Source: Perognathus longimembris pacificus (lineage: Eukaryota > Chordata > Mammalia > Rodentia > Heteromyidae). From it: 64,000 nucleotides of DNA. The DNA is taken from NCBI RefSeq assembly GCF_023159225.1, contig NC_063168.1:64707398-64771397 (forward strand), written 5' to 3'. A model generated the notes under the pieces. It ran no database searches. It was not told the DNA's origin and worked only from the letters and a program-made list of their open reading frames with translations. Shown piece by piece: positions 34,970 through 47,212 of this stretch; within the stretch, counting starts at the first letter, position 1, and each line of letters opens with the position of its first letter. The position numbers and the translations under genes were made by a program.

Positions 34970-35120
34970 ATGCGGCTGGTTCATTCCATGAATATTACTG
35001 AATACTGTCTGCATATTAGAGGCGGGTGGCAGAGAGAGAGAATTAGACACAATGTTTTCCCTGCTCTCAAAGTTGATACTGTCTACTAGGAGCAAAGGGC
35101 TCTTAATTTTAATGTTTCTG
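34970..35120 (-). repeat. Possible L2-like relic
   Basis: tcattccatgaatattactgaatac, then cacaatgttttccctgctctcaa and ctgtctactaggag, follows the reverse L2 3' end in order. It is diverged. Confidence 0.4.
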
Positions 35121-35759
35121 AAACACTGTAAAAAGTAATCTCTATGGGTAAAATGTGACACAAAGTGGATAAAATAGAACAAGCAGAGCAAAATCAGTTG
35201 TTAATATCAAGAAGACAAATTTTCAAATCATCTTTTAGGGAAAACCATGATAATTTTAACTTCAACGTTTATGTGTAATGTGGGTGAGGATGGTTAAAGA
35301 GGCAGGGAGAAGATCAGAAGAAAAGACAAAAAATTCACATGATACATGTAACATTCCAATAAATAGATGATTTGTGTGAGAATGTGCTAGAATATAAATT
35401 ATGTGTGCAGGTGTTACTGAGGTTGTTAGCTAGGCAGCACCAGTTAGAGAGACCTTTGGAAAATAATCTAAGAGCTACCCTGAAGGCTATTTACAGTAAG
35501 TTAAGCCCTTCAATGAGGGAAGGGAAAATACAGTTTGTGCTCCTGGAATGAAGCCACTTTGAGGATACTGATGCTGTGCATTGTGGAGAATGGAGGTAAG
35601 GAAGTCTGTGAGAAAGCTACTATCAGGCAACCCAAACAGAAGGCTGGGAGATAAAGGATAATGTTTTTGTAAACTAGGGAATTACAATAGAAATAGAAGC
35701 CATAGCTGAGTAGTTAAAGAAATTTTTTTATTCCTTTAGGGGTAAGATGGAAACAAAAT
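35121..35759. other. Unassigned DNA
   Basis: Purine-rich phrases near 35500-35660 may continue the old repeat. The call is too weak to make. Confidence 0.4.
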
Positions 35760-35779
35760 CTTCCTCCCTCCCTCCCTCC

Positions 35780-35826
<47 letters not shown>
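35760..35826. repeat. (CCCT)n and (GT)n compound microsatellite
   Basis: A short cctccctccctcc run is followed by about 21 GT units. Confidence 0.97.
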
Positions 35827-36929
35827 CTATATCATTCAAACTATATCTCAGTGGAGTTATGGAAGGCATGTGCAATTCTCTTATAAGGCCCAGCATGAAC
35901 TGAATAATGACTATATTCCACATCAGAAGCATCAATTGCCCCATGGTAGCAATAATTGGATACCCAAGTTTGAAAGGTACTTGAGAATTCTCAATCTGGA
36001 AGCCTCAGAGGTAACTAAAACGCCTCCCTGTCACAGCTTTTGTTTTATGTGTTTGATGTGTAGAATCAGGAGTATAAGAGCAAGCATGAGGTTTTTAAAA
36101 AGAGCTATTGTTCCAAAGTCTTACATTCTTTACAAAAGATTATTTTTTTCATAGATTTTTGTTATTTTCTCATCTGAAACATTTTTATACAAGTCCTATG
36201 CCCAATGCACATACAAGTTCCTTTTTGTTATTATCAATACTATTGGTGTGGCTCATGGTTACTCTGAGAAACAGAAGAGCTTTAATGAGTTTCCCTCTGG
36301 GATTATCAGTTCAAAAACTGAATATGTTTAAGAATTTTGTTTTCATTCACTTTTTCCACAAGTCTTATCATCATAAGTTGTACTTTTCTTTCAGTTACCT
36401 AATTAATTCAATCCTAAGTACGTATCAATCCTGAGTCAAGTTTTTAAGGGGAAAAAGTATTCTGTAAAAAGAGTGAGCTGCAATTGTCTTTATTCACCCT
36501 TATATCCAAATGTTATATCATAAATATGAGGAAATAAATGTATTAATTCAAAAGGATTATCACGTTTGTTTCAAAAGATTCAAAAATAGATCCAGAATTA
36601 TTTCAATCACTTCATTTTCTTAGTAATTTAAATTGATACCCATGATCATGAGCAAAAGACAAGGTAGAGAGAGAGAGGAAGAAAATCTAGGTCTACAATA
36701 CCACTTAGTATGACCAATCCTTACAATTCCAATATGCACCCAAAACAAAACACACATTCCCCTCTACTCCTACAGATAACAGATATCCATAATTCGTTCA
36801 GCAAATATCATTTTTCTCAGGGAGATATATTCCAGCCTTCCATATCTGGAGCTGTTCTGCTCCACAGGGGTGAATTGCCAATTCTATCATACCAGCTTTC
36901 GCTTGAATTTTTTTTTTTTTTTGGCTATA
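35827..36929. other. Unassigned DNA
   Basis: Nothing recognised. Confidence 0.45.
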
Positions 36930-37140
36930 ATTGTTCACATTCGTGCAGTACTTATGCTGCAAGGGCAACAACATCAACAAACAGAAGCATTCGCAGTTTC
37001 TCTCCATCTACTGGGAAGCCGCCTTCCTAATCAATTCTCCTCAGCAAATGCTCCAGGACAGTGGAAAATTCCTTAGGCGAGAGATAACACTACCCAAGGG
37101 AAAATGCATTTATAATTGATGGGGTAAAAAGCTGTCAGAC
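36930..37140. promoter_or_regulatory. Candidate conserved non-coding element
   Basis: Repeat-free text follows a T run. It carries tgcatttataattgatggg (PBX/HOX-like), gtggaaaattcc (NFAT-like) and gctgtcagacagaca (SMAD/MEIS-like). No frame is convincingly coding. It is a pattern impression only. Confidence 0.3.
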
Positions 37141-37448
37141 AGACATGGATTTTCTCAACCATTTTTGTAAACACTGTTACTAGCCCTGCCTACAACAGCA
37201 GAAGCTTACAATCTTTCTACCTCTGGCTTAAAAAAAAATTATATGCAGTGAAGTTAAGCCAATGTACCACATCTTGTATGGCTGTTGGAGTTCCCCAAAA
37301 CAGAGTTGTCATAGAAACTCTTGACTTAGGTTTATCTTATCACATATTCTTTTCAAAGGTGAGATAGAATAAAGTATTTATTTTTGTGTACATTGTCACG
37401 GATGGGAAAATGAAAGGATTAAAAAGAGTATGTATGGAGCTTCATTTA

Positions 37449-37474
37449 AAACAAACAAACAAACAAACAAACAA
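37449..37474. repeat. (CAAA)n microsatellite
   Basis: Six CAAA units. Confidence 0.95.
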
Positions 37475-38539
37475 CTGAGGTTATGTTCCTTTATATGGCC
37501 TTACAAGTCAAGAGCAAAGAACATGATTTTCATCTACTCTTAGATTCCAGATATATATATGTTACATAGAACCAGGTATACCCTGATATTGGCAGATTGG
37601 CAGAGTTTAAAAGTTTAGTTATTTTAGCTATAACGTAAGAGATTCGTACTATATACGTGGAACTATATGTTACCCTTAGTTCACTTGAGGTTGCTTTTAG
37701 GGACCTCAGTAAAGAAAACAAAAACTTTGCATTGCATTTGTATAGCTTCCAAGTCAGTCAAGGTGAAGTCGATACCACACAACTGGGGAAAGTTTGTGTG
37801 GAATTCAAGTTATGTGTTTTTCACATTTCCCAGGGCATTGAATTTTTAATAATTTCAAACCTGTGAAACAGAGAAATGGTGTTAATATAATGGCCTAGTT
37901 TTGAAGGATGTGGAAACTGGCTATGTAGGTAAAGTCCCTCACTTAATGTAGATATTTAATATACAATGCTATTAAAACAACGGTATTTTTATGGTAAATT
38001 GTAAGAAAAGTAGCTTCTTTTTTAACTGATATATTTGAATGGTTTGGGTGATTTATTGTAGGATTTCTGCTAGGATTTGAGTGGAGTGTCTCATCAAGCA
38101 CCTTCCATGATTTGGAAGGAGATTTGTTCTTTTCCAAAGGTCCTTTCTGGATTAAGTTCAGTCTCATTACTATCTTTAGTTTTGGACAAAACAGTGGCCT
38201 TGGAGGTCTCTGGTTTGCATTTTGACTTTCCTCTCTAGCTTTTTGTTACTTGCTTGTTTCCTTGACTCTAGTTTCTCATTTATCTTAAATTTCTTCATCA
38301 CCCCTCCCCCCTCCTTCTCCTGGGTAAGTGTAAAACAAACATCAGCAGAACCTAGAAGCTTTTCTTTTTCATGGATAACTCTGCCTACATCCTTTCCGAA
38401 ATAGATCTGTGATCTTTCTCTCCTGGCACAGGGAAAAGTCTTCTGTCTTGACTTCATCTGGCAAAGAGGAATTTCAGCCCTATATCAGAGCCAAAAGGCA
38501 TTTGTCTGGCTAAATTTGGAAACACAGACCCAGAGGCAG
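37475..38539. other. Unassigned DNA
   Basis: Nothing recognised. Confidence 0.45.
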
Positions 38540-38695
38540 CAAAATATGGTGGCAAGAGCACAGATTGTGGAGCCAGACAGCTAGGAGAGCCTTCTCACCG
38601 TGTCACTCAGTGGCCGTATGATCTTGAAGAAGTAACTTAGCACTGCCATGCCTCAGTCTCTTCATTTCTAATGATTGGAGTCCATAGGGTAAGGT
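38540..38695 (+). repeat. MIR SINE relic
   Basis: The order aaaatatggtggcaagagcac, ttgtggagccagacag, gtgtcactcagtggccgtatgatcttg, agtaacttagc and cctcagtctcttcatttcta is the MIR consensus layout: tRNA-derived part, then the conserved core, then the 3' part. Confidence 0.85.
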
Positions 38696-39265
38696 GTATT
38701 CAAAAGAGCAATTTAAGAGAATTCATTAAAGGAAATATTTGTAAAGGAGTGTGCAGGCCTAAAGCAAATGAATCAGAAATATTAAAGCACTCTGACAATA
38801 AAACATTGTACCTCTCCAAGGTCTGAAAAAGCTGTCACAAAGAGCAGTTAATAGAATTTTGGAGAGCTAAAGCTGTAGAAGTGAGCTTGCTATGGAAGTC
38901 ATGGATTTTGGTAGAGAAAAGTATTTCTTGTCAAAACAGAGCCTGGTGGAATAAGGTTGAAGTAAAATATTGATGTTCCCCTCTTCCTATCCTCTGAAAT
39001 ATTGCTGGTATCTTCCACTCACCAGGTTCAGTGGTAAACCACAGCACAAGGAGTTTGGTTAATATTATCAAGCTTTTGGGGTTGATGAGGCTAAAAAATG
39101 GGGGAGATTTTGGTTTGGAGTTACTGAGAAGAAATTTATTCATCTGGGTAACAGTACCTTAGGTCATAGGGTACTTAATGTAAATAAATGGATTACTATT
39201 GGCACAACCCTAGGAATTATACTCTGTAGGTAGCAGGTATCAAACTGTTTTATTTTGTAGAAGTT
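38696..39265. other. Unassigned DNA
   Basis: Nothing recognised. Confidence 0.45.
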
Positions 39266-39362
39266 GTTTATTCTGTAATCTTTGGCAGTACTAAGGTTTG
39301 AACTCAGGTCTCACACTTGCTCAGCAGGTGTTCTACTACTTGAGTGAAACTCCTAGACCTAG
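39266..39362 (-). repeat. ID-like tRNA-derived SINE monomer
   Basis: cagtactaaggtttgaactcagg, cacacttgctcagcaggtg and ttctactacttgagtga match the reverse strand of an ID-type SINE head. No Geo half is attached. Confidence 0.65.
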
Positions 39363-39420
39363 AAATTATTGTCATAATAACTATAATCACCATTAAATTA
39401 TTAGAATCTAAGATGGCTCA

Positions 39421-39436
39421 AGATTCTATAGAATCT
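39421..39436. other. Perfect 16-bp palindrome
   Basis: agattctatagaatct is self-complementary. It overlaps a direct repeat of ctatagaatct that follows immediately. Confidence 0.95.
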
Positions 39437-41597
39437 CTATAGAATCTGTGCTTATAAGCACAGGAAGACAGATTTGTAAAGAGATTTAGGATAGACATGA
39501 TTTAGGAAAAGAAACTAAGTTCTGATGGACCAGCATTACCAGTAGGCCTGAGGAGAATGGTATCTGTTAATCAAATATTTCACCAGGACTGAATGGAATA
39601 TTTTAACTCGATGTTTCTGTTAAATATCAGATGTGACCAGTAATTTCCTTGTATTCAGACAATGAGCAGTGAAAGTGGTTCATTGTACTACATCCATGCT
39701 TTCCGGAGCTAGTATTGTGGGAAAGCAAACACAGACTGAAAACTTGCCATACAAAGCGGGCAGGCAGCCATCAGCTCCTGAATGAGTGAGAAGGGTTATA
39801 AGTGATATGACATTTTGGCAGTTTGAAGAACATCCAGAGAAGTAGAATTGAAGAAAGTATAGATAGCTCAGATGTAGGCAGGTTTTTAACAGGCAGAAAA
39901 AAAAAGTGGGAAGGAAATGTATGATGAAATCTGTCTTCTGGAATCTGGAAGACAGATGCAGGGGAGCACCCATTCCTTTATAGAAGGAAATTAAAGTCAT
40001 CTAATAGAAACAGGAAACAGGTCAGAAAAGATGCCGAAAGGCAAGATGTCGAGTATACCACCAAGAATTTTCCATTTTGTATTTTCCATCTAGCTAAAAA
40101 GATAACTTGAAGAGTTGATTTCCATTAAGCTTTCAGATATGGATGCCAAGATATTACTTCTGGGCTACCTATACTTAAATCAATGACTAGCACAGAAAAA
40201 TCCATGCATGCTAACTGGCTCATATACACTGTGTATTATTTTCTTATTTGTTGTTTGGAATTCATCGATCCCCTCTCAACTTTCTATCTACTCCCTGATA
40301 GACAGAGAAGCCAATGTAACTATATTACAATTGATCTTGTATTCAAGAAGCTGACCTCGAGCCAATACTAATGGACTGGGGATATAAAACCAAGGCAGGA
40401 CATGAGTGCCTGTCAGTCCTGGCATTGGGAATGACAGCATTTGGAGCAATGAAGGGTGAGGCAAGAGAAGGCTGTGGTCCTGTAGTCAATCTGCTCAGTT
40501 AATATACATGGCGCTTAGATTCCATGAAGTTAATAAGCACGCGTGAGTGCTCAAGCCTTGTTTCATTCTTGCAAAAGTTGAAACTATCCAAAATTAGTCA
40601 TATGAAATAGCAAAGCAAAACTTTCAGTGCCATTCTATCTTTGGATGTTTTTTATTTTTTTTTTTAAATTTTTAGATTTACTCCCTTGCTGTGCTTAGAA
40701 GTTGTAGGAGACGGAATAGCTCATAATCAGATAGATAACTGCCAATGAAGAAATTTCTTTGAAGACAAAAGGCCCAGAAGCATTTTGGGGAAAACAAAAC
40801 ACGCTTAATGTCATTAATTACCAAATAAATGCAAATTCAATTATATTGTATTACAATTTCACACCCACACAATGAATAAAATTATAGCCTGAATGTATCA
40901 AGTGCTAACAAGGTCTGGAGGGGTCAGAACATATACTGGTAGTGTGATATAAATTATAGCAATGGCTTTGAAATGTGATGTATCATTGCCACACACAATC
41001 AAAGATGGGTAAATATGAACTATATATGAACTATATATTTGATTCTTGGGTATACACTCAAATGAAATGAGCACAAAATTATGAGAAGCTCTGTATATGA
41101 AGACATACTAAGCAACTGGAAAATTCCCCCAGATAATAAAATAGATATTAATATACCCACTGACCACAGTAAATAACATATAGCAGTAAAGATGAATAGG
41201 TACAGCTACTTGAATTGAAACAGAAGAATCTCCAAATGATTTCCCACTTGAACAGTAATTCAAAAATAAATTTATAAAATAGGTTTCTTTTTAAATAAGA
41301 ATGACAGCAATCCCACCCAAACAATAACACTTCCACACTTCCAGCTATATTATTTGATAAAATTATTCTTGTAAAATGTGGAATAATAAATACATAATTA
41401 AAGAAAGAGTAGAAAGAAAAAGAGGTGTAGTCAGAAATATTTGTGCTCTGAATATCTTCAGTACTGTTCTTTCTAAATTTAGATAATATTCTTATCAACA
41501 AACACATAAAGATGCATAAAATGAACAAATCTACATACATGCATGTTGATATTCTCACATTTCCATGTATGATACATTTAGTAAAAATGCATTTAAC
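39437..41597. other. Long unassigned stretch
   Basis: No SINE, L1 or coding signal was recognised, except an ID-like phrase (actggggatataa) near 40375 that is too short to call. Confidence 0.4.
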
Positions 41598-41715
41598 CTA
41601 AGCATGGTGGTATAATTCCTATAATCCCAGCACTCAAGAGTTGAAGACATGTATATAGTGAGTTTGAGGTCAGCCTAAGGTACACAGTAAAACAGTTTCA
41701 GGACAGTAATAGAAA
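41598..41715 (+). repeat. B1-like SINE monomer
   Basis: ctaagcatggtggtataattcctataatcccagcactc, then gagtttgaggtcagcctaagg, is the rodent B1 (7SL-derived) text. The element is about 120 bp, of B1 monomer length, and diverged. It lacks a Geo tail, unlike the other 7SL-headed copies. Confidence 0.87.
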
Positions 41716-41775
41716 AGAGAGCACCCTGTACTTATTATGCCACCCTAAACAATATCTGGTATGATTTTTGGCCCA

Positions 41776-42080
41776 GTTAAACAGATGTACTTATGCTCAT
41801 TATTATTTTTAATATATTATATAATATATTAATATATAATTTAATATAGTATATACAACATATTAATATATAATATAATATATTATTATACTATATACAA
41901 CATATTAATATACAATATAATATTATTATATTCATGCAATATATTAATATATAATAATATATAATTAATCCATGTATTGATATCATATATTAATATATTA
42001 TATAATATTTAATATATTTTAATATATTTATATGTTAAACAGATGTACTTATGCTTCTTCTTATTTTTAATATATTAGAT
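41776..42080. repeat. AT-rich block between direct repeats
   Basis: A 22-base segment at 41776-41797 recurs exactly at 42034-42055, and similarity continues through a ttatttttaatatatta segment. Between them lies about 215 bp made almost only of A and T (TATTAA, ATATAATA units). This suggests a 258-bp tandem duplication followed by AT expansion. Confidence 0.9.
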
Positions 42081-42893
42081 GTTTGGTCTCCACATAGAAC
42101 CAGCAGGGAGAAAGTTGTGTGTTCAAGTGGCTTCCCACTTCTTTCCCTCACATCATATAAAATATTGAACTTTCTGTTTCTTCTTATCTCAGACTCTCCT
42201 AATACCTTAGTCCCATTTGACTGCAAAACATTCTTCCCCAAAGAATAATGATCTCCAATAGCAACCTAGGTCACTATGTCTCAGTCCACATCTTATTGGA
42301 TGCGTCAGTTCTATTTGGTATCATGTATGATATCTTCCTTGAAGCATTTCACTTGACCTCTGGGATACCATTGAGTAATTCTAAATGTTTCATCTGTGAT
42401 TTCAGTCTCCTAACTGATTACTATTCGATTTATTACCTCTTAAGTTTGGAATATTCCAAAACTTTGTAATCTCTTCTTTAACTATACTCACTGCAGATGT
42501 ATTTTCTTTCAACCTTATTTGTTTAAATAACTATCTTCATGATGATTCTCTTACGTGGTTGTCTCCATCATGGAACTTTCAGTATCGCCAGACTTGGGTA
42601 GATTCAAGCCTAGTATATCCATTTGGATACCATATAGGCATCACACACATGCCCTTCCATAACCAACTGTTCCATTCCATTTTTACTCTGTTTGGATTTC
42701 CTCTTCACAGTCGCCAAAAGTATATGGTGCTCAGCTCTTCAGGTGAAAACTTTTCTATCACCTGTCATTCTTCTTACTTATTCTCTAGACATTCACTCTG
42801 CATAGACCTTGACTTATGGTTCAAATATCTATTTTCTGTTACTTAAACTTTTTAAAAAAATTACCTTAATTACTCCCATACTTCCAAATATGC
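42081..42893. other. Unassigned DNA
   Basis: Nothing recognised. Confidence 0.45.
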
Positions 42894-42980
42894 CCCTTCC
42901 TTCCTTCCTTCCTTCCTTCCTTCCTTCCTTCCTTCCTTCCTTCCTTTCGTTCTTTTGTTCTTTTGTTCTTTCTTTCTTTT
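42894..42980. repeat. (CCTT)n microsatellite at an L1 tail
   Basis: About 13 CCTT units are followed by TTCTTTTG and TTTC units, which run into the poly-T end of the minus-strand L1 that follows. Confidence 0.96.
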
Positions 42981-43440
42981 TTATTGTACAAGTTATAAAC
43001 AGAGGGGTTACTGTAACATAGGAAAAGAAATGAGTACATTTCTTTTAAAACACAGTTACCCACTCTCTCATTTTCTCAGGCTTCTCATTCCCCACTCCCC
43101 TACCCACCCTGCCTCTGATTGTAAAGTTCATTTCCAACCTAGTGTCTAGTCAATATCATTGTTGCATTGTCCTGCTGGTATATATACACAATGGAGTCCT
43201 ATGCCTCTGTCAGAAAGAATGGTATTGCCTCCTTCGTAAGGAAATGTAAAGACTGGGAAAAATTATATGAAGTGAAGCAAGTCAGGCCCAAAAACATACA
43301 GGTTGCATGTTTTCCTTCATTTGCAATAACTAGAATGTCTATGATATTCTTAGCAGGGGATCACAATAGTCCAATTGCTACGTGCATAGGGCCATATATA
43401 ATGAAGAATATCAAAATGAACTCCAAGATTTTCAAATAAG
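42981..43440 (-). repeat. LINE-1 3' end with 5' inversion
   Basis: 42981-43165 is the minus-strand L1 3' UTR (attgtacaagttataaacagagg, then ctctctcattttctcaggc). At about 43168 the orientation flips to plus-strand L1 ORF2 end and 3' UTR start (ggtatatatacacaatggagtcc onward). The geometry again fits twin priming. The copy is heavily mutated. Confidence 0.83.
43173..43295 (+). pseudogene. L1 ORF2 C-terminal remnant
   Basis: The frame translates to an L1 ORF2 end (WYIYTMESYASVRKNG, then ASFVRKCKDWEKL). It is the same region as the remnant at 24299-24463. No other ORF2 domain is present. Confidence 0.8.
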
Positions 43441-44384
43441 AGGTTCTTATTATATCCTGTATGCAGTTATTTCTAGTTTTTCCTTTCTAAGTTTTCTGTA
43501 CCATTTGTCTTGATCAATGGAATAGAAAGGGAATCACAGAAATAGCGGGACAAATATGCCTTCCTTTGCCTTTTTTTTTTCAAGTTCCTGTAAATGAATC
43601 ATTTGAAAAACAAGTCCAATGGCATGTCTTCTAAAGTTCCTAGAATCAATGACCTCCATGCATTAGGTCTCTGGATAATTTGCTACCATGCTCTACCACC
43701 CTCTAACTATTCTCTTGATTCTCATTCATTGTTTGTTTATTTTCTCTTCCATTTTAGAAAAATGATCCCAATAAGAACCAGGCAATGGCTAATTTTTCCC
43801 TCCATGAAAATATTCCCTCAGACATTTTAGGGCCATCTTTCTCTTTTCATCCTGATTTCTTTTAAAATAGCATGCCTATTTTCCTTAACCACTCATTTAA
43901 CAACATGCTTTTACACACCTCTCCAACTTCTCACTATGCTTAGCTTATTGTTTAAAATAAATTAACATTCCTTAACACCACACTAAGTGCCTTTTATTAT
44001 CTGTGTCTTTTTCCAAAACATAAATTTGAGGCAAGTAAGGGCATTTTTGTTCATTGCTACATGTTGAACATGTAGATATGTGATTAATTCATGATTGACA
44101 CTTGATTAATATTTATGAGATGGCTGAATCTATAGATGAAGCATCTATACAGTTTAAAATTAGGTTCCTAGGATGTTTGCATCAGTTTTTGCTCTCATAT
44201 ATTTTCCAGATAGACTCTGCATCTGTTCATAGTCTCTAACTCAATTTATGTGTATTCTTTAAAAATATTAATAAAAATACTCTTGGTTCACTAGTACAAC
44301 ACTTCATATCTTTGCATGATTTTTCATTGTAGAAATCATATTTATTTGTTTATTTTTTGTTTTGTCTGCTCTTTTCTCATCTTG
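43441..44384. other. Unassigned AT-rich DNA
   Basis: Nothing recognised. Confidence 0.45.
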
Positions 44385-44605
44385 TATTTTGCTGCTGTTG
44401 GTCTAGGGGTTACATACACTAAGGGCTCAGCCTTGCTAGGCAAACTCTCTGCCATTTGAACTATGTTTCTAGTCCTTTGGCTTTTAGTTTGTTAACTGGG
44501 TAGGGAAAGTCTAATGTTTCCCTGAACAGTCTTCACTATAATCTTGTTTTTATATTTTGAACATCTGGAATTACAAAGGTGTACCATCATACCCTGACCA
44601 AATAT
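44385..44605 (-). repeat. Old SINE, tRNA/7SL type, decayed
   Basis: Text such as ctctgccatttgaactatg, then tctggaattacaaaggtgtaccatcataccc, follows the layout of the composite SINE on the minus strand. It is very diverged. Confidence 0.5.
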
Positions 44606-45769
44606 CTTTTAAATATGCTTGCATGGGAACTTAGTATTAACTGATAATTAACCAACACAGATTGACAAATTCAACACTAACTGGGTTAGTTATTTACTTC
44701 TATCTTATGGCCATTATAGAAATGTGATACATTTCACTTTTCAACATGACCTTGAGCTTCACAATAGCCCCCTACATATTTTTCTAGGTCACTTTTTCAA
44801 CCCAAATTATTTTCAACCCAAATTATTTTGAGTACAAATGATTTGGTAAAAAACAGAGGTAAAGAATTTTTTCCCATTCATTTTTTTGATAGCTTCATTC
44901 TAAATTAGTTAGAATCTTTTTGAAGTAAGGCAAGTCACACACCTATTGGTGACCCTTCTAGAGCCTCATCTCAATGAAGAAAATGAGCAAACCCAGCTAT
45001 GTCACAAGGTAAATCAGGATTCAACAAACTTATTTGATGGGAACTATTTAAACACTATTATATGATGTAAAAGCAATTAAGCTCTTGCCTTGCTGACTGG
45101 CAGAATCTAAAACAAAGCAACATTTCTAATTTCTTGAGGTGAAGCTTCCTTTTATTTAATTATGGTGGCCCATATTCAAGCTCCTAGAAACTTCCAGGTG
45201 AGAACAGAAAATATTTTTCCTTAATCTTTATGGTATTTTTTTGTTTAATTCTTGTGATGACAAATCTCTCCAATCTCACTTCTCAAGATTCTTCTTTTCT
45301 CTTCTCCACTTATCCTCCCCTATGGGGTTTAAATAATCCAACTGTCCCCACAGGCTTTGTCAGTCTCATTCCAAAGCTTTTATTAATGATGTCTCCAACT
45401 TGTCAGTCCACCTCCCTTCCCTGTTGTGTATATATTTACCTATATTTCAAAGTCTATCTGAGGCTTTCTCTACAGAGCTCTGCCTGCTCACTAACAGGAA
45501 GGAATTTCTTCATTTGCTGAAATCTCAGAACATGGTTGTATGTGAGCACCATATATTTGACAGTTGATCAAACACATCATTGCTTTGTAATGTAAATTTT
45601 CTCCAAATACAGAAACGTGTGTGTCCTCGTGTGCACATACACCAATAAGATATTGGAATTTCCTTGTTAGCAGGGGATAGTTTTTAATCCCACAAATTAC
45701 TTAGTCAATTTATCTTCACAGGTTGTAGAATATTTTCCAGCTGTGCGATCTTCTCCTGTGATGTCAGTA
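44606..45769. other. Unassigned DNA
   Basis: It holds a perfect 16-bp tandem duplication (caacccaaattatttt at 44798-44813 and 44814-44829). Nothing else was recognised. Confidence 0.45.
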
Positions 45770-46010
45770 GCCATGCATTTAAGTTTTAAAGTGAAATTTC
45801 CTGATGTTCTGGCCTGCTTTTATCTTCATAGTCTTTTGGCCGAGAAGAAAGAGCCCTGTCTTGCTGCATATGACTCATTCTCATTTTGAATCATCCAAGA
45901 AAGGATTCCATTACTTCAGGAAGCTGCCAATGACCTTTGTGGCAACAGAAGGTGGGTGGCACTATTGCCATCATCTCTTGCATGTTTGCCAAAACAGATA
46001 AGCTTAGGTT
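45770..46010. promoter_or_regulatory. Candidate conserved non-coding element
   Basis: Repeat-free sequence with tgactcat (AP-1-like), gcatttaag and gccaatgacctttgtgg-type sites. It is suggestive only. Confidence 0.22.
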
Positions 46011-46904
46011 TGATCAGCTTTGTAGAGGTCTTAAAGGAAAAAAAAAATTAAACACAAGAAATTAGCAAGGCAACAAAGAAAAGCAATCTCAGGACGAATG
46101 CAGTCAATAGATTAGGCAGCAAAATGGGGAATCTGCTATGCTAGCCCTCTCCTCTTTCCATCTGAGAAATATGTACTCTCAACATGTTTATAAAGTATTC
46201 TTCTATGATCTGATATTCCACCAGAGCAAGCTCTATGAGCAAGACACAGCAACAACCGTCCCCATTTTTATATTATCTCTATCAAACAATGATTTCGGTT
46301 TCAAAAATCTCTTTACCCATCAAGTTCTTTTCCCCTCAGAAACCTTTCCTTGTGAAATCCTAGAAGCTGAGAGTGTGCCCATTGTGATGTCTGAAAGCCT
46401 TCAACTGATTGGCTGGCCTCTCAGGCCCTCTCCTGCTGTGTGCTTCTTTTCAGCACCAAATAAGTGTCAGACAATTAGAGATGGAACTGGAGATGTGTAA
46501 ATTGTACTGTCGCCTCAACAAATTAGTAATTTTGTGATAACACATTGCCCTTGTAACATGGTTAGAGTTACCACAGTTACCTGCCTCTATTTGTACTAAA
46601 AGGCTGTGGGTAAGATTGATGAAGATCCTCTGCAGTGATTCATTCTTCTCCTGGACACTCTCCCTCTCCCCTCCCCTCCCAAGAAATGAGACATTAACCA
46701 GCTCTGGGAGTTGAACAAAGCCTCCATCTGTGCCCTCCGTGAGCACTGGTGCCTTTTTGACTGTTGCAGCTGGAAGATGTCTTATTGCCTGTGTTGAGCA
46801 TGTATAGAAAGGAATGCTGGGATGCAATACAGGAGGAAAAACATCATCCCACACCTCATCCCACACCTCTTAATCTATGATTTTTTTCTTTCTTTATTTA
46901 GCAG
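46011..46904. other. Unassigned DNA
   Basis: Two open frames (46138-46500 on +, 46450-46866 on -) have no domain or splice support. A tandem cacctcatcccacacctc occurs near 46852. Confidence 0.45.
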
Positions 46905-47140
46905 TCAGGATGCCAGGTGCTAGTGGCTTGTGCCTGTAATTCTATTTACTCAGGAGACTGAGACCTGAGGATCTCAGTTCGAAGTCATGTGGGGTAAGAA
47001 AATTCATGAGACTCTTATTTCCAATTAACCAACAAAACATGGAACACTAAGCATGGAAATGTGGCTCATGTGGTAGAGTACTAGCCTTGAGGGAAAATGC
47101 TAAGGCCCTGAGTTTAATCCTGGTATCATGACAAAATTAA
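46905..47140 (+). repeat. 7SL-headed SINE with Geo tail
   Basis: The head (gtggcttgtgcctgtaattcta, then ttactcaggagactgag and gaggatctca) is followed by a linker (gagactcttatttccaatt). The Geo tail (gtggctcatgtggtagagtact, agccttgagg, then ggccctgagtttaatcc) comes last. Confidence 0.87.
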
Positions 47141-47145
47141 GTAAA

Positions 47146-47149
47146 GGAA

Positions 47150-47183
<34 letters not shown>

Positions 47184-47212
47184 CAGAGACAGAGAGAGGG
47201 AGGGAGGGAGAA
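47146..47212. repeat. (GA)n and (GAGACA)n purine array
   Basis: AG and GACAGA units, then GGGA units. It directly follows the tail of the preceding SINE. Confidence 0.95.

Noticed and set aside
35747..36154. 135-codon open frame on the plus strand
   Set aside because: It starts in a (CCCT)n/(GT)n microsatellite that translates to a Cys-Val repeat. No support downstream.
40374..40450. Possible ID-like SINE starting actggggatataa
   Set aside because: Similarity stops after about 15 bases; no B box or Geo half follows.
41148..41558. 136-codon open frame on the minus strand
   Set aside because: AT-rich DNA giving a Phe/Ile/Ser/Tyr-rich translation, as expected by chance at this base composition.
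46450..46866. 138-codon open frame on the minus strand
   Set aside because: No recognisable motif, no splice sites in sensible positions, and no paralogue that I can recall.
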